Notes: generated by a model from the sequence alone, not told the origin. Positions 35,915 to 48,739 are shown, counted from the stretch's first letter. The stretch is DNA of 64,000 nucleotides from Sapria himalayana (GCA_029783825.1 JAREIK010002631.1:134909-198908); one strand, 5' to 3'. Numbers and translations are program-made.

Positions 35915-36985
35915 ATGGAAAGTAGAGAACGAGGACACCGGATACGTCCACGAAATGAAGATCAACCCTCAGCCTTCTTTGATCAATAGGCTCTAATAGA
36001 GGCTGTGGGTGTCGCTATTGCAAGTGTTGCACAAACTAGTATAAATGGAGGTCAAGAACTATCAATTAATCTCTATAAGTTCAAGGCACATCATCCTCCA
36101 ACATTTATAGAGAAAGGGGACCCAATGGTGGAATATCACTTCCAATGCTACAAAGATCCGGCTAGCAGCGTTCCAACTAGAGGGTGAGTCCCAAATTTGG
36201 TGGGATTGGATCAAGGCCTCGAAGAATATAGAGGAAATGACATGGGAAGAATTCCAAGAACTCTTTATAGAAAAATATTTTTTGACTTCAGCTAGACATG
36301 CCAAGGCCTGAGAATTCCTTGAACATAGACAAGAAAATATGAAGGTGCTGGACTATATGGCTAAATTCACCGAGTTGGCATGTTTTGGGAATAATTATGT
36401 GGCTACTAATGTGGTTAAGGTTCTAAAATTCGAAGATGGATTAAAATTATCCATTCGAAGCAAGATTATGAGATTTCTTATCCAAGATATGAATTCATTG
36501 GTTAAGACAGCTTTAGCCATCGAGCGAGAGGTTGAGGATGCATGAAATATCCGGGAAATGAGTGGAAGTACTAGCGAAAAGAGAAAAGAGAATCAACATT
36601 TTTCTGGAAAGTGGCAGAGACCATTATATCACGAAGATTTCATTGGCAAGGTCGTGATTATCAAGGCCAAGCTAGACTGAGAATTCTAGCTAAAGTGGAC
36701 AGAAAATTGTTTTTTATGTCATCAGCCTAGACATTGAAAATGAGTGTCCACTAAAGCAAGGATCCCAGGATTACGAGACATCACAGTCCCAAATATTCGT
36801 GAAAAATATGTAAACATGATTTATTCCTCATTTCTCTAGTATGGGTACAAGGAATTGGGTGCAATCTTGGGGTATTTCACAAATATCTCGTACTTCACAA
36901 GCATACCAGGAAGGCCAAGGCATTGGTCGAGGTCGAGGCGAGAGCTCACAGACAAGACTTTAAGGACCCAGGGGTGTGTCTATGC
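35915..36985 (+). pseudogene. Gypsy gag remnant
   Basis: The frame starts MESRERGHRI at 35915 and runs, with stops at about 35990, 36310 and 36543 and frame shifts, through features of plant gypsy gag (HHPPTFIEKGDP; WWDWIKASKNI; MTWEEFQELF; FLEHRQENMKVLDYMAKFTEL). A zinc knuckle near 36709-36750 keeps C-x2-C-x4-H but has stops where Trp or basic residues are expected. Several stops fit TGG or CAG changed by G-to-A or C-to-T. Confidence 0.85.
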
Positions 36986-36998
36986 AATTACACCATAG

Positions 36999-39900
36999 AT
37001 GGAGAGGATAGATCAGTCGATGATACAAGGTACTTTCTTGCTTTTTAATTTATGGGCAAAAGTTCTATTTTATTTTAGTGCATCACATTCATTTATTTCT
37101 ATATCATGTGTGAAAGAATTGGGATTAGAAGTTAAAAACTTAGATGAGCTATTACATTTGACTTCTCCTTTGGGGTCTAAAATAAAAATTAATCAGATAT
37201 GTCAAAATTGTGAGTTAGAAATTTCAGGGATTGTATTCATGGAAGACCTTAGAATCATGGGCACGTCAGATTTTGATATAATTCTTGGCATGGACTGGTT
37301 AATAGCATATTGAGTCATTATTGATTATGATCATAAAAGAATTATTATCCATACACCAGATGATATATGTGTTGTATTTCAGGGAGATAAGCTTGATGCT
37401 TTACCCCATACTATATATGATTCTAAATGGCATGAACAACTTATTGGTTAGCTAGCATGTCTCACCATAGAAGAAGAGGGAACCTTGGATATTAATCTTC
37501 CTCGGATAGTTTATTAATACGAGGATATTTTTTATAATGAATTACCAGGATTACCCCCGCACAGGAATGTGGATTTTTGTATTGAGTTACATCTTGGTAC
37601 ATCACTCATTTCTATGACTCCACATAGGATGACACTGATTGAATTACAATAACTCAATGTCCAAATACAAGATTTATTGGACAAAGGTTTTATTAGACCC
37701 AGCACTTCACATTGGGGTGCTCCAATTTTATTTACAAAGAAGAAGGATAAAACCCTTCAACTAAGCATTGATTATCGATAGTTGAATAGGGTTATGATAA
37801 AGAATCGATATCCATTACCAAGAATTGATGATTTATTTTACCAGTTAAAAGGGAGAACATGTCTTTTCCAAAATAGATCTTCATATTGGATATTACTAGT
37901 TGCAGGTTAGACAGGCTGACATCCCTAAGACATCATTTAGAACATGGTATGGGCATTTTGAGTTTACAATAATGCCTTTCAGATTAATGAATGCACCAGC
38001 AGTATTCATGGATATTATGCATAGAATATTCAGTTATATTTAGATTATTTTGTTGTGATTTTTGTGGATGACATTTTGATCTATTCTCAGTCTGATAGAG
38101 AGAATGAGGATCATTTACATATTATTTTCCAAACTTAGAGAGAACATAAGTTGTATGCTAAGTTTGGTAAATGTGACTTTTGGTTGACTAAAGTAAAATT
38201 TTTGGGACATGTAGCATCAGCTACTGGTATCTCAGTGGACCCTGAAAAAGTTAGGGCATTCATGAGTTGGGAGAGGCTAAAGTTAGTTTTTGAAATACTT
38301 AGTTTTTTGGGATTGGCTAGGTATTACAGAAGATTTATTGAGACTTTTTTTCGGTTAGCTACTCCAATGACTAAATTGACCAGGAAGGAAATCAAGTAAT
38401 AGTGGACTGATTCATGTGAAAATGCTTTCCAGGAATTGAAAATTAGACTTACTTCAACTCATATTCTGATAGTTCCGGATAGGGGGCAGAAATATACAGT
38501 GTATTGTGATGCCTTGAAAGATGGATTGGGATGTGTTCTGATGCAATCTGGAAGAGTTGTAGCTTATGGTTCAAGGTAGTTAAAGAATCATGAGAGGAAT
38601 TACCTCACACATGATATAGAGTCGGCGACTATAGTCTTTGCTTTAAAAATATGGCACCACAATTTGTATGGGGAGCAATTTGAGGTATATTCTGACCATA
38701 AAAGTCTGAAATATATCTTTACACAATGATACCTTAACATGAGACAACGTCAATGGATGGAGTATCTAGAAGATTATGATTTTACTTTGCATTACCATCC
38801 AGGTAAGACAAATATGGTAACTGATGCACTTAGTCAAAAGTCACGAGGTGCACTAGCTAGTATTGTTTTGTGGGAATGTGATATGCTTGAAACTGTGGAA
38901 CGATTCAGCTTACAATATAGCATCAAAGTAAAGGTGTTATCGGGAGTTTAGTAGCTATACCTTTGCTATTAAATAAAGTGATTGAGATGTATAAACAAGA
39001 TGCAAAAAAATTATCGGTAAAGAACTGAGTAGAGACTTGTGCATGCGATGAAGGTTGGGCTATTCATATGGATGGTAGTCTTCGGTTTAATGGACGGATT
39101 GTGATTCCCCAGATAGTAGAATTGAGAGAGGAGATTCTTAGAGAATTTCACTATTCTCATTTTATAGTATATCCAGTGGCACAAAGATGTATAATGATCT
39201 TCATCGCCAGTATTACTAGAATGGGATGAAGAGACACATTGGGGATTGTGTTCGACGATGCCTCACGTGTCAGCAGATAAAGGCTGAGCATCAGAGACCA
39301 GCAAGATTACTCTAGCCTTTGGAGGTAGTAGAGTGGAAATGGAAGCATATCATGATGAATTTTGTGACTCACTTGCCACCGATATCACAAAAACATGATG
39401 TTGTGTGAGAGATTGTGGACCAGCTTACAAAGTCAACACATTTTCTAGCAATGCAAATAACCTTCGCATGTGAGGAATTGTGCAAGTTATACATACGAGA
39501 AATTGTTCGATTACATGAAGTGCTAGTATCTATTGTATCGAATAGAAATCTCAGATTTACGGCTCATTTTTGGAAGAATTTTTAAAAAGTAATGGGAACA
39601 CAGTTGATAATGAGCATTACTTTTCATCCATAAACAGACTGTCAGTCGAAAAGAACCATACAAGTTTTGGAAGATATGTTGTGAGCATGTTGTCTAGATT
39701 TCAAGGGTAGCTAAGAAGAACATCTACATTTGGTCGAGTTTGCCTATAACAATAGTTATCAGGTAAGTATCCAAATGGCACCATATGAAGCATTATATGA
39801 AGGCCATGTCGATCTCCAGTTTGTTGAGCTGAGGTGAGAGACATATCCATCATAGGTCCAGATGTGATTAGAGATATCTTAGAAAAAGTAGATTTGATAT

Positions 39901-40415
39901 GACAATGTCTTTTTACAGCTCAAAGTCAACATAAAAGGTATGCTGATAAATGAAGATGATCTCTAGAATTTAAGGTGGGAGATCATGTTTTCTTGAAAGT
40001 GATGCCAAAAGGGGGAGTAATCAGATTTGGCAAGCATGAAAAGTTATCGCCAAGATATATTAGGCCTTTTGAAATACTCGAGAAGGTGGGTTTGGTTGCT
40101 TATCGATTGGCATTACCGCCATATTTATCTGGTGTTCACGAGATATTCCACGTCTCTATGCTTAGGAAATATATTCTTGATCCAACTCATGTAATAGATT
40201 TGGATGAACTCGTTATTGATGCAAATATAATATTTAAAAAAATACTAGTGCGTATCATTGATAGTTGAGACCAAGTTTTACGACGTAAAACTATGAGACT
40301 AGTAAAAGTGATATGACAATATTAAGGAATAAAAGAAGCAACATGGGAACATGAAGACACAATACGTGTCGCTTATCCTTTTTTATTTGAAAATGAAGGT
40401 ATGTATTTTTTAATT
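36999..40415 (+). pseudogene. Gypsy pol remnant: protease, RT, RNase H, integrase, degenerate chromodomain tail
   Basis: Protease region: VLFYFSASHSFIS near 37060 where DSGASHSFI is expected, so the catalytic Asp is lost; then [29 protein letters not shown] near 37765, the catalytic FVDD at about 38061-38072 and FLGHVAS. RNase H: YCDALKDGLGCVL, then LHYHPGKTN near 38790. Integrase: CRRCLTCQQ near 39250 and THFLAMQ. C-terminus: HEIFHVSMLRKY near 40135, VLRRKTMRLVKV and EATWEHED near 40340, the tail typical of Tekay/Del-type chromoviruses (lineage is inference). More than ten stops and several frame changes make it a dead copy. Confidence 0.88.
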
Positions 40416-40502
40416 TAATATTTATTTAACTTCAGGATATGTTATAAGTGCAAAGGAGTATTTGTGAGAATTTTGGGACAAAATTCTTTAAGGAGGAGAG
40501 AA

Positions 40503-42269
40503 TGTGAAATCCAGAAAAAAAATGAATAAATAATTAACATGATCTGGTTTCTGGGAAAAATGGGCAAAATGATAATCTTGCAATAAGAAAAAAAATAAAC
40601 TAAAAATTTTAAGAACTATCATGATAAAATGGGTGTCGTTATTGAATTTATCTTGGAAAATATAGCTATGGTGTCAAATTTCGTTAAATTATAAGAAAGC
40701 CCGAATTTAGTTATATTTTTATTTAATTAAATAATTAATAGAATATTTATAAAAAAAATACAAGTAACCGAAAGACCATACCACGACATCCGCACGTGGC
40801 TGAGCATCCACGGGCGTGGTCCAGCCAGCGGTCCAGGTGTCAAACAAAGAAAAAAAAGTAATTAATAATTATTATTATTAGTAAAAAAAATGTCAGGAAT
40901 CCAAAAAATGGGAGAATGCTGAAAAAAATAAAAACAAGTTCGGTGGCGAGGGAGAGAAATACAATACAGAATGGAAAAAAAAATAAAAGATCGATTGCAT
41001 TTCTTTTGATCATAACAGATTATTCTGGACTCGGAATAGAATAGTCCAAGAACTAAAGTTACTCTACATGATGAGATTTTCAATTTGATATCAAATTTAA
41101 AAAGTTATCGTGAAATTTTCTGAAAGGTAGTGGTTTTCTATTAACAGAATTTCTTTCTATTTAATAGCTATAAATAATCATATTTTATATTTCAATTCGA
41201 ATTATTATAAATTTTATTGGAAATGATTAATTGATAAAAAATTTCGGTATTTCGTTTAGTAAAAGCTAGTACTGTACGAATTAGATTTGGATTGTTATAA
41301 ATATGTCTAAAACATCGGTTAAATTAGAAATGACATAATTGTATTTCATATGCACAAGAACATTCTACATACATGGGTAGGTGCTTGATATGTGTGTGTG
41401 TGTGTGTAGATGGTTTTAACGAACTCGAATTGGGACAACGTCTAGATTGAGTTGCGCAGGATTTTTATGGAATATGGTTATTATATATTTGCGAACTTGA
41501 ATTTGGACAACATCCATGCTGAGTTACTCGATAGTTTTTGGAAAATATCCAAGAAAAAAAATATTTTGTTGGAGAAATGTCCAATATGTTTTTCAGAGGA
41601 GGTCCATATTTCTCGGAGTAAATCCAAGAAAATCATATTTTATTCGGATAAATGTCTAATATGTTTTTCAGGGGAGGTCCATATTTCTCGGAGTAAATCA
41701 AAGAAAATCATATTTTATTCGGATAAATGTCTAATATGTTTTTCAGGGGAGGTCCATATTTTTCGGAATAATTCCAAAAAAAAATAAATATTTTTATAGT
41801 TATATATACATATATACATATATATCTATATATATAATATGTCACACTTGGCTTCGGCATGTGTGATGGAGTCGTTGTGACTCAAGAATATGAGCATATA
41901 AATATTTAATCTATACTTGCATTCATATAAATATTATACTTGAATGAATGTTGATATATATTCATGACATTTTATGTGCACTTAGGTAGAGAGTAACTCT
42001 GTAGGTGTTTACCTCTACTGAGTTTTGCTCACTCTATTATGGGACCCCTTTTCAGGTATAAGTCTAGGGCATATGACAGATCCACATAAGAGATCGAACA
42101 TATGAAGGAAAGCTGATTGTGGCTTAAATAATATGTTATGTGTTTTCTTTATTCCATTGAGTAAATAAAATGGAAAAAAATATATGGTACATTTGAGAAA
42201 ATATTATTTTATTACACATTGTATTGTGTGATGGAATGAATGGGACCCCCTGGGGTATGGCGTGTCATA
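40503..42269 (+). repeat. Gypsy 3' LTR (1767 bp)
   Basis: TGTGAAATCC to CGTGTCATA, colinear with the 5' LTR but about 130 bp longer, mainly because it has three units of the 75-bp internal repeat (about 41560-41785) and a longer segment near 41440-41530; also a (TG)n run at 41393-41408. Confidence 0.88.
41560..41785 (+). repeat. 75-bp tandem repeat inside the gypsy 3' LTR (3 units)
   Basis: Units contain AATATGTTTTTCAGGGGAGG and TATTTCTCGGAGTAAATC. The last two are almost identical, suggesting a recent extra duplication within this LTR only. An open frame across it (41452-41787) simply translates the repeat. Confidence 0.85.
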
Positions 42270-44107
42270 GAGAAGTAATGGAGAGTCATGATATATCCTA
42301 TGTCATAACTTTAGTAGATCGTCCATTATCTTTTTAAGTAGTTTTGGTGTTAGTTCTTGTCCATAACTCTATAAAAGTAATCATATAAATCTTTGTATGC
42401 TATGACTTTATTATTGAGTTGGAATAATCTTTTCATTATACATGGTCTTCATGGCCACAATATTATGGTGGAGTGACACCCACATTATCTCTAAAAGATT
42501 AATAGCAGTGATATTATTTCACATCCTGGCATTTGAGTATCTCACTAGCACAATTAGCCACAACAAATTATTGTGAAATGACTTTTTCATTATAAAGCCA
42601 AAATCATAACTATTTTGAGTTATGATATTATTTTATGCTGTAACATTTCATTCTAGAGAGAATTTACTCTAGTCATGGTCATTTTTTAGTATCATGACTT
42701 TGTGCTCTAGAGAGAACTTACTAAAGGCATGACCATTCCCATCAACATGGCTTTGTATTATAGAGAGTAAATATATAAATTATGATTTTGTTCAATGTCA
42801 TGATATTTTGCTATAAAAAGAAATAATTGGTCATGGTCATTCCTAGTGCCGTGATATTTTGTTATATGAATAATTTATCTCAATCATGATCCTTCATAGT
42901 GTCATTATATTATGCTTTTGAGAGGAATTATTCGAGTTACAATATTTATTATCACCATAAATTTGGTACTCTATATAAGATCCAATGAGACATAAAAGTC
43001 ATGACATCAAGATAATGCCATGACTTCTAATTGAAAGCATCACATGGAATCAATGAAGTATATAAGTAATACTTGGAAAAATTAGAAAAAGAAGATGAGA
43101 ATTCAATTTCAAGCTAAAAGCTACCACAAACTCTAGGCAACATAATTACAACCTCTAATTAGGAGCAAATTTAAAGTGAACACATGCAACACTTGATTGA
43201 CTTTAGTTTTTGATACTTAGAATTCAATTAGGCTTGCATTAAGAAATCTCAATTCCATGAGTTACCTCTCAAACATCGTTCACAAAATCTTTTCCAAGAT
43301 TAGGCTAAATTAAGATATATGATTAAGTTATGTATTTCTGTATGGTGGATATGTTATTTTTATATGGTTGATATTCATATTAATATTGTGGTTTGGATAT
43401 TGATGGATATGCATGAATTTTAGAACTAAAATTTAAGGTTTTCATTATTTCATTGGTTTATAAATATTGAACTTGGCATATAATGATAAGTATGTCATGG
43501 GACACACTCATGTAGTATGGTAAAAAAATTGATAGCCTGTGAATAGAATGTCTAACTTCAAAGTTTCACTATAGTGTGAGAGTCTTGTATTAGTCATGAT
43601 GGATAGTGACAAGTAAGTCATGAAGCACGTGCAAGAGGAGGTAATCTATATGATAGTGATAGTCATATGAGTTAATTTCTCTTATATGATTTACATAGAT
43701 AACATTTATGAGAAGACATATTAATTATTATGAGTATGATGCTTGCGAATCCAAATTCATAAATATATTTATTACCATATCCTCTCATATCTTTTAACTA
43801 TTAGAGATTGGGGAATATAAGTGCATATTCAAAGTTATCATCGAGGGTAGTGAATGATTTGTCTAAAAGAAGTAGATGTGCAAATGACCAACAAATGGAA
43901 CAAAATATGACTTCGGTGGTAAAATACTAAGGAGACAACTATGAAGGGATCATATTTGATAGTGAAAATTTAAAAATGATATTCACCTTATATGCAAAGA
44001 GGACACTTTGATATTTTCATACTAATCTACCTTTTATTTAATAACTGAACACAATGTTGACCATATACTAAAAAAAATATCATAATGTATGAGGAATTGA
44101 GCTAATC
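42270..44107 (+). repeat. Family R, copy 7
   Basis: Starts directly after the gypsy 3' LTR with GTCATGATATATCC text, continues with many TCATGAC words, and has TTAATTATTATGAGTATGATG near 43712. It ends at the MITE at 44108. Confidence 0.5.
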
Positions 44108-44307
44108 CTAGAGTATATGTCTAGTTTACCATGCTTCCGAGCCAGGCACATGGTTTGTGCTGGCCTAGCATAGCTTGAATCATGCTATGGAATGGCCTAG
44201 TCCAGCCTGAGGCATGGTTCTGGATCATGTCATGCTGGGCAGGGTACTACTGAACTAGGTAGAGCGAAGGTCTATGCATGAGTCGTCCGGCCCATTTGAC
44301 ACCTCTA
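44108..44307. mobile_element. Short hAT-type MITE, 200 bp
   Basis: Right end reverse complement TAGAGGTGTCAAATGGGC; left end CTAGAGTATATGTCTAG is degenerate. Flanks AGCTAATC and AGCGAATG match 6 of 8. Interior GC-rich with GGCCTAG and CATGCT words. Confidence 0.65.
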
Positions 44308-44329
44308 AGCGAATGTCAAGCCTTTCTGA

Positions 44330-44890
44330 AAAAAAAAGTCTATAATTAGATATTCTTAGGGTTGTCTCGAATATCATTCTATAAGCTCAAAATACTTTCT
44401 CAAATCTTTGAGACTAATTATTTCTTGATGGAATCGCTATCTTTTCTGATATATTCTTGATCTCCATATTAGATATTTAAGATTTCCCATTTTTATATGG
44501 ATGATAGAGAGATCCCTCTTGTGCCTAGTCTCATTCTTGGCTAAATAGGATCTAAATAGTTTGTTATAAAAGTGGCTTCCTTTATCTCTTTTGAAACATT
44601 GAGGTGGATTGAACTTTGCAAATATATTACTACATTAGAAACTCACAACTATCTCTTCATCATTCCTTTGTGCATCTTGCCAAAGGATGAATGAAATGAT
44701 CTCATTAAATATATCCCCCATATATCAAAAGTTTTTACTTCAAGGATGCTATTGAGTGGCCTCTAATTCTGCCTAGATATGTTACCTACTCTTTAGCATC
44801 TAATTATGCCTAGAAATGTTACCTACTCTTTGACATTTATCACACCTTATTCCAATCAAGGATTGCTTGCATTTTCCTTTGGATTTTCTT
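44330..44890 (-). pseudogene. Ty3/gypsy integrase fragment (Tat/Athila-like)
   Basis: On the minus strand: a zinc-finger half CDKCQRVGNISRHN near 44860-44820, then an eroded core with YMGDIFNE (position of FMGPFP/KWVEA), SNIFAKFNPPQ, DKGSHFYNKLF near 44590-44560 (the DxGSHFCN motif around the second catalytic Asp, kept) and a tail matching the S-x-R-x-I-x-x-L-x-K helix. In the full family this sits between RNase H and the element's 3' end; neither is recognisable nearby. An internal duplication of about 40 bp (44765-44845) disrupts it. The CQR-GNISR form favours the non-chromodomain Tat/Athila branch. Confidence 0.6.
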
Positions 44891-46654
44891 AAAAAAAGAA
44901 TAGGAATCACGTCACATAAGATTTTTGGCATGCATGATTGATAGTTTCACCCCCCTTTTCTCATTTCTTTCATTTTTATTTCATGTATTCTTCTTAGTGT
45001 CACTTTTATACTTCAATAATCTGTGTGATATTTTAAGTTGGAAGCCATAATATAGACGTGATGTTATGACTTTATTATCTCTTCGGAGCTTCTCTAAAGT
45101 ATTAATATTATAGTGCTAGGAATGGACAATACTAATATATTTATTATCCATAACATAAACTCATATTGCTAAAAATAGTCATGCTTTTGTCTTAGCTTTC
45201 TTAGTAAAGTTTCATAACATTGAGATTTTAATGACTAAGATAATCACTTTTTATAACACAAAATTACATCACATGAATTAGCCATGACTTTGGTCTTTTT
45301 CTAAGCAAAATGTCATGGCACTAGGATAGTTGTTACTAAGATAACTACTCTCTATAACACAATCATAATACTGAACTTGATCTTGACTTTTTTATTTTTT
45401 TTTAAAGCATAAAGTCATGATGTTGGAAATACCATGACTAGAGTAAATGTTGTCTGTAATAAAATATCGTGGTAGAAAATAATATTGCAACTTTAAGCAC
45501 TTGATATTTTAGCTTTGCATCAAATAAGTCAGAACTCTAGAAATTATAATTACTATTTATATCAGTGGAGCACTTGGCTACTATGATGAAAAAATTATAT
45601 CAATCATTTAAGTATTTAAGAGATAGTACAGCCACAACTCAAAGAAAATGTATTGACTATGATGATTGTGTTATATTATAAAATATTTGTGTCAGCTCAA
45701 TGGTAGGGTATAACATATAAAGAATGCCATGATTTTTTTATAGAGTTATGGGCAAGCAGGATTATTGTAATAACTCAAGAATAAGTGTGGAAGGTGTACC
45801 TAAGTCATGACAAATGAAATTGGTATGAATCTTGATTGCTTCTCTTCCCTCCAAGTTGTTCCATCAAGTCAACTAATTTCACTCAAAATTACTATGCTTT
45901 TATTAACATAAGAATAAGTACAAGCACAATAATATATACTCACCAAATGACCCAAAAAGGTTGGTACATGGAGTGTTGAATAATAAGTCTTGAAACTAAC
46001 TCTAGGCCAACTATATTTATCTTCTTTGCATTGCACAACTTCAAGAAAAATGTAACATTGCTATTCAGATCTTTTGATATTCTTATATTGTACTAATGTT
46101 TTTATACCATAGCTTTTAGACTTGGCTTCAACTCAAAATAATTTACTTACAAAGGTTGTATATGAATCTTAGAGTAGCTATCCATCATTGTTGGCCACTA
46201 ATAATCACCTAAAATATGGCAAGGATTGAGCTATTAAATAGTTTTTCTTTTACCACCTTGGTGGTCTTTATTATTGGAAATTCTTACCATATGTTCTCTT
46301 TTAGCTTTCTATCTTTAAAGTGCTCTCATTATTCTCTTAATTTCTTGGTCTAAAAGTGTTAACTCACTCCCAAAACTTCTGCTCATATAGGTGTGGTGGC
46401 TACAAAATAAACAAAAAGATAAAACAAAATAAATGTAACACAAATACTAAGTATTAAATATATCCAAATAACTATAAACAAAACTATACTTTTTCAAGGA
46501 TTATTATATCAACTCAAGTTAACTAATCAAACTACAATCAAATAATCAATTCCCATTAATAGTACCAAAAACTTGTGACTTTGTAAGAGTACTAAATTTT
46601 TTTATCGATTGACAATCTCAAAACCATGTTGGGTGATTGTTTCTCATCCAATAT

Positions 46655-46760
46655 AGTTTCGCAAGTGTATGGTTTATATAAGTAGTAAAATAAATACAAA
46701 ACCATATATTGATCCCATATGGATTGAGTTGGTAGTTTAAGCAATCAATATTGAATCAAC
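46655..46760 (+). repeat. Possible LTR-end fragment of a gypsy-type element
   Basis: The words CGCAAGTGTATGG and then TATTGATCCCATATGGATTG about 60 bp later resemble a segment common at LTR borders of large plant gypsy elements (CGCAAGTGCACG ... TCGATCCCACAGGGATTG). It could belong with the integrase relic to its left. Confidence 0.3.
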
Positions 46761-46805
46761 TACTATTCAAGTTGAGTCGATAAACTTGAGTTTTTAGAAA
46801 TATAA

Positions 46806-47059
46806 TAGCATCTCCAGGAGGCTCAATAAACTCCTCCCCTTAGCTATTTTAGATTGTTTTTTCCTAAAAATTCACTCCAAAAGACAAACTATTTGGCTAG
46901 CTATTTTCCATAGCTCATTTGACTATCTATTTTCCTTAGCCAAGTGAGGGCTATGGAAAATAGCTAGCCAAATAGTTTGTCTTTTGAAGTGAATTTTTAA
47001 GAAAAAAACTATCGAAAATAGCTAAAGGGAGGAGTTTATTATGCCTATTGGAGATGCTC
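46806..47059. mobile_element. Foldback MITE, 254 bp, nearly complete inverted repeat
   Basis: The two halves are reverse complements over almost their whole length: TAGCATCTCCAGGAGGCTCA on the left against GAGCATCTCCAATAGGCATA on the right strand, then shared AATAAACTCCTCCC, TTAGCTATTTT and AATAGCTAGCCAAATAGTTT blocks, with a short loop near 46915-46945. Flanking trinucleotides are TAA and TTA. It could fold into a hairpin of roughly 110 bp per arm. The type (PIF/Harbinger-like or other) is not certain. Confidence 0.88.
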
Positions 47060-47061
47060 TT

Positions 47062-47640
47062 ATGACACCTAAGGCTAAAGAATAGAAGTGTACATATGAA
47101 GAAACCATTGAGAAAAATTGATGAATTACCTAAAAAATATGAGAGTATAAATGACTCTTAAGCAGAGATGATTCATTGTCTATGTGGTAATGTACAAGAA
47201 AACAATAATGAGGGGATCGCCTTTGGATGAGCTTAATGGTGATAGCTATCTGGTATATTATTAGGACAATGTGTCATTACACAATAACTCAATCTTTGTA
47301 TTATGTCCAAACATAAGCTAATTCAAACTAATTATAACATACATCATATAAATTAAATGAACACACCTATTGATCCAAGATTGATTCTATAATTAGAATA
47401 TATATTTTAATAGAATTAAGTTGTGTCAGTATTGAATAACTAAATTTTTGATACAATCCCTATGTGATTGATATTTGGATAATGTTTCTCTTCACTACTT
47501 GTATGACCCATACACTTGCATATATCTATTGATGACATACTCTCACCAAATAACTTTTGAGACATCGTCTAACCAACAAAATTAGGTGGCTTAAAGAAAT
47601 TACAACAAATTTTTGGTATCATTAACAATGCTTATTTAGT
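47062..47640 (+). repeat. Family R, copy 8 (3' part)
   Basis: TATGACACCTAAGGCTAAAG near 47061 and AATAATGAGGGGATCGCC near 47205 match the 3' landmarks of copies 2, 3 and 6. The foldback MITE sits at its left edge. The stretch 44890-46650 also has TCATGAC words but no clear landmark order; 47640-48019 holds nothing recognisable. Confidence 0.45.
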
Positions 47641-48027
47641 TTGGTTGTTCAAAGTAAGTTGACTAAAGTATCTTTATAAAAGGATAATTATTTTTTAGTT
47701 GTTTAGATAACACTAAGTTTCATAATTTTTTTTGAATCTAAATACTAAGTCTTGTTAACTTGTTTAAAAAAAGGATTGTTAGATTCTAATATTTTGCTTT
47801 ATATTTTTTATTGTTGTTTTAGTCATCAATCTATAAATCAAAATATTTAGTCAATCTTTTCACAAAAGCCTAAAGAAAATCCTTAAGGAGCTTTAGGAGA
47901 AGAATGAAAAAGATAAAATTTGTTTTAGGAAATATGAGATGAAAGTAAGCAAGAACATCCCAAACTATTACTACAATAAGACTTACTATGCTCTAAGCAT
48001 GATTTTTATTATGACTCTTATGGCGAC

Positions 48028-48662
48028 TAGAGGTGTCAAATGGGTTAGGTAGCCCGAACATGGCATGAGGCATGACCCTACTAAGCCATGCATGACCCAG
48101 CACATCATAGTTTAAAATTGTGCATGGACATAGGTCATGCTGGCCCAAGGCATGGTTCATGCTATGTTGGGCTAGAGGCTGTCATGCATCATGCCAGGTT
48201 AGCCATGACTCACATGCCTTGCTAATTGGCATGGTCCATCAGCGTGATAACCGTGACCTAGGACCATGGACCAAAAAGTAGGCACAATCCACTTGGCCCA
48301 TGTGCATCCCACTTAAACCCATTTTTTAAAATGATGATTATTTTTTTATAAATCAATTTTTCATGTACATGCGATGGAAGATTCAAGATGGTGGATCATG
48401 GTGGCTGGTGGCAGTGAACGGTGCTTGTGGTGCAGTGCCACTACCCACAAAATCAACATGATCCAACATGACCCAAAATGACCAATCTTGAAAGGCACAA
48501 TTCTACTTGAACTCATATTTGGTCGTGTCATACTAGGCCAAGCAGACTACAAGTCATGGCATGACTTCCTTATCGAGTCATGACATGCACAACATGATGG
48601 CTCGAATGAGCCACCCAAAAACAATCCACATCAGCATGACACATTCCATTTGACATCTCTTA
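48028..48662. mobile_element. hAT-type MITE, 635 bp, with clear 8-bp target duplication
   Basis: Left end TAGAGGTGTCAAATGGG; right end (reverse complement) TAAGAGATGTCAAATGG; flanked by ATGGCGAC (48020-48027) and ATGGTGAC (48663-48670), 7 of 8 identical. Interior has two GC-rich halves around an AT-rich centre (48320-48370). The best-bounded member of the family in this window. Confidence 0.85.
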
Positions 48663-48739
48663 ATGGTGACTAGTATCAATACTATTATAAATTGGAAAAG
48701 AGTTATGGAGAGAGTAGGGATATGGAAATTATGACAAGA

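Larger units (their letters stand above)
34022..42269 (+). mobile_element. Old Ty3/gypsy LTR retrotransposon, chromovirus-like, 8.2 kb
   Basis: Two direct repeats starting TGTGAAATCC (34022-35658 and 40503-42269) flank a decayed gag-protease-RT-RNase H-integrase region in gypsy order. A Met-type primer site follows the 5' LTR (TTGGCATTAGAG near 35661) and a purine tract AGGAGGAGAG precedes the 3' LTR. AGAGA at 34017-34021 recurs at 42269-42273, a candidate target duplication that overlaps the last LTR base. The LTRs differ at many positions (I estimate around a tenth), and the coding region has many stops, so it is much older than the copia element. It lies about 5 kb upstream of the MAEA-like gene start. 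Confidence 0.9.

Noticed and set aside
41452..41787. 111-codon frame with three repeats containing CLICFSGEVHISRSKSKK
   Set aside because: It lies inside the gypsy 3' LTR and only reflects the 75-bp tandem repeat; the 5' LTR does not keep it open.
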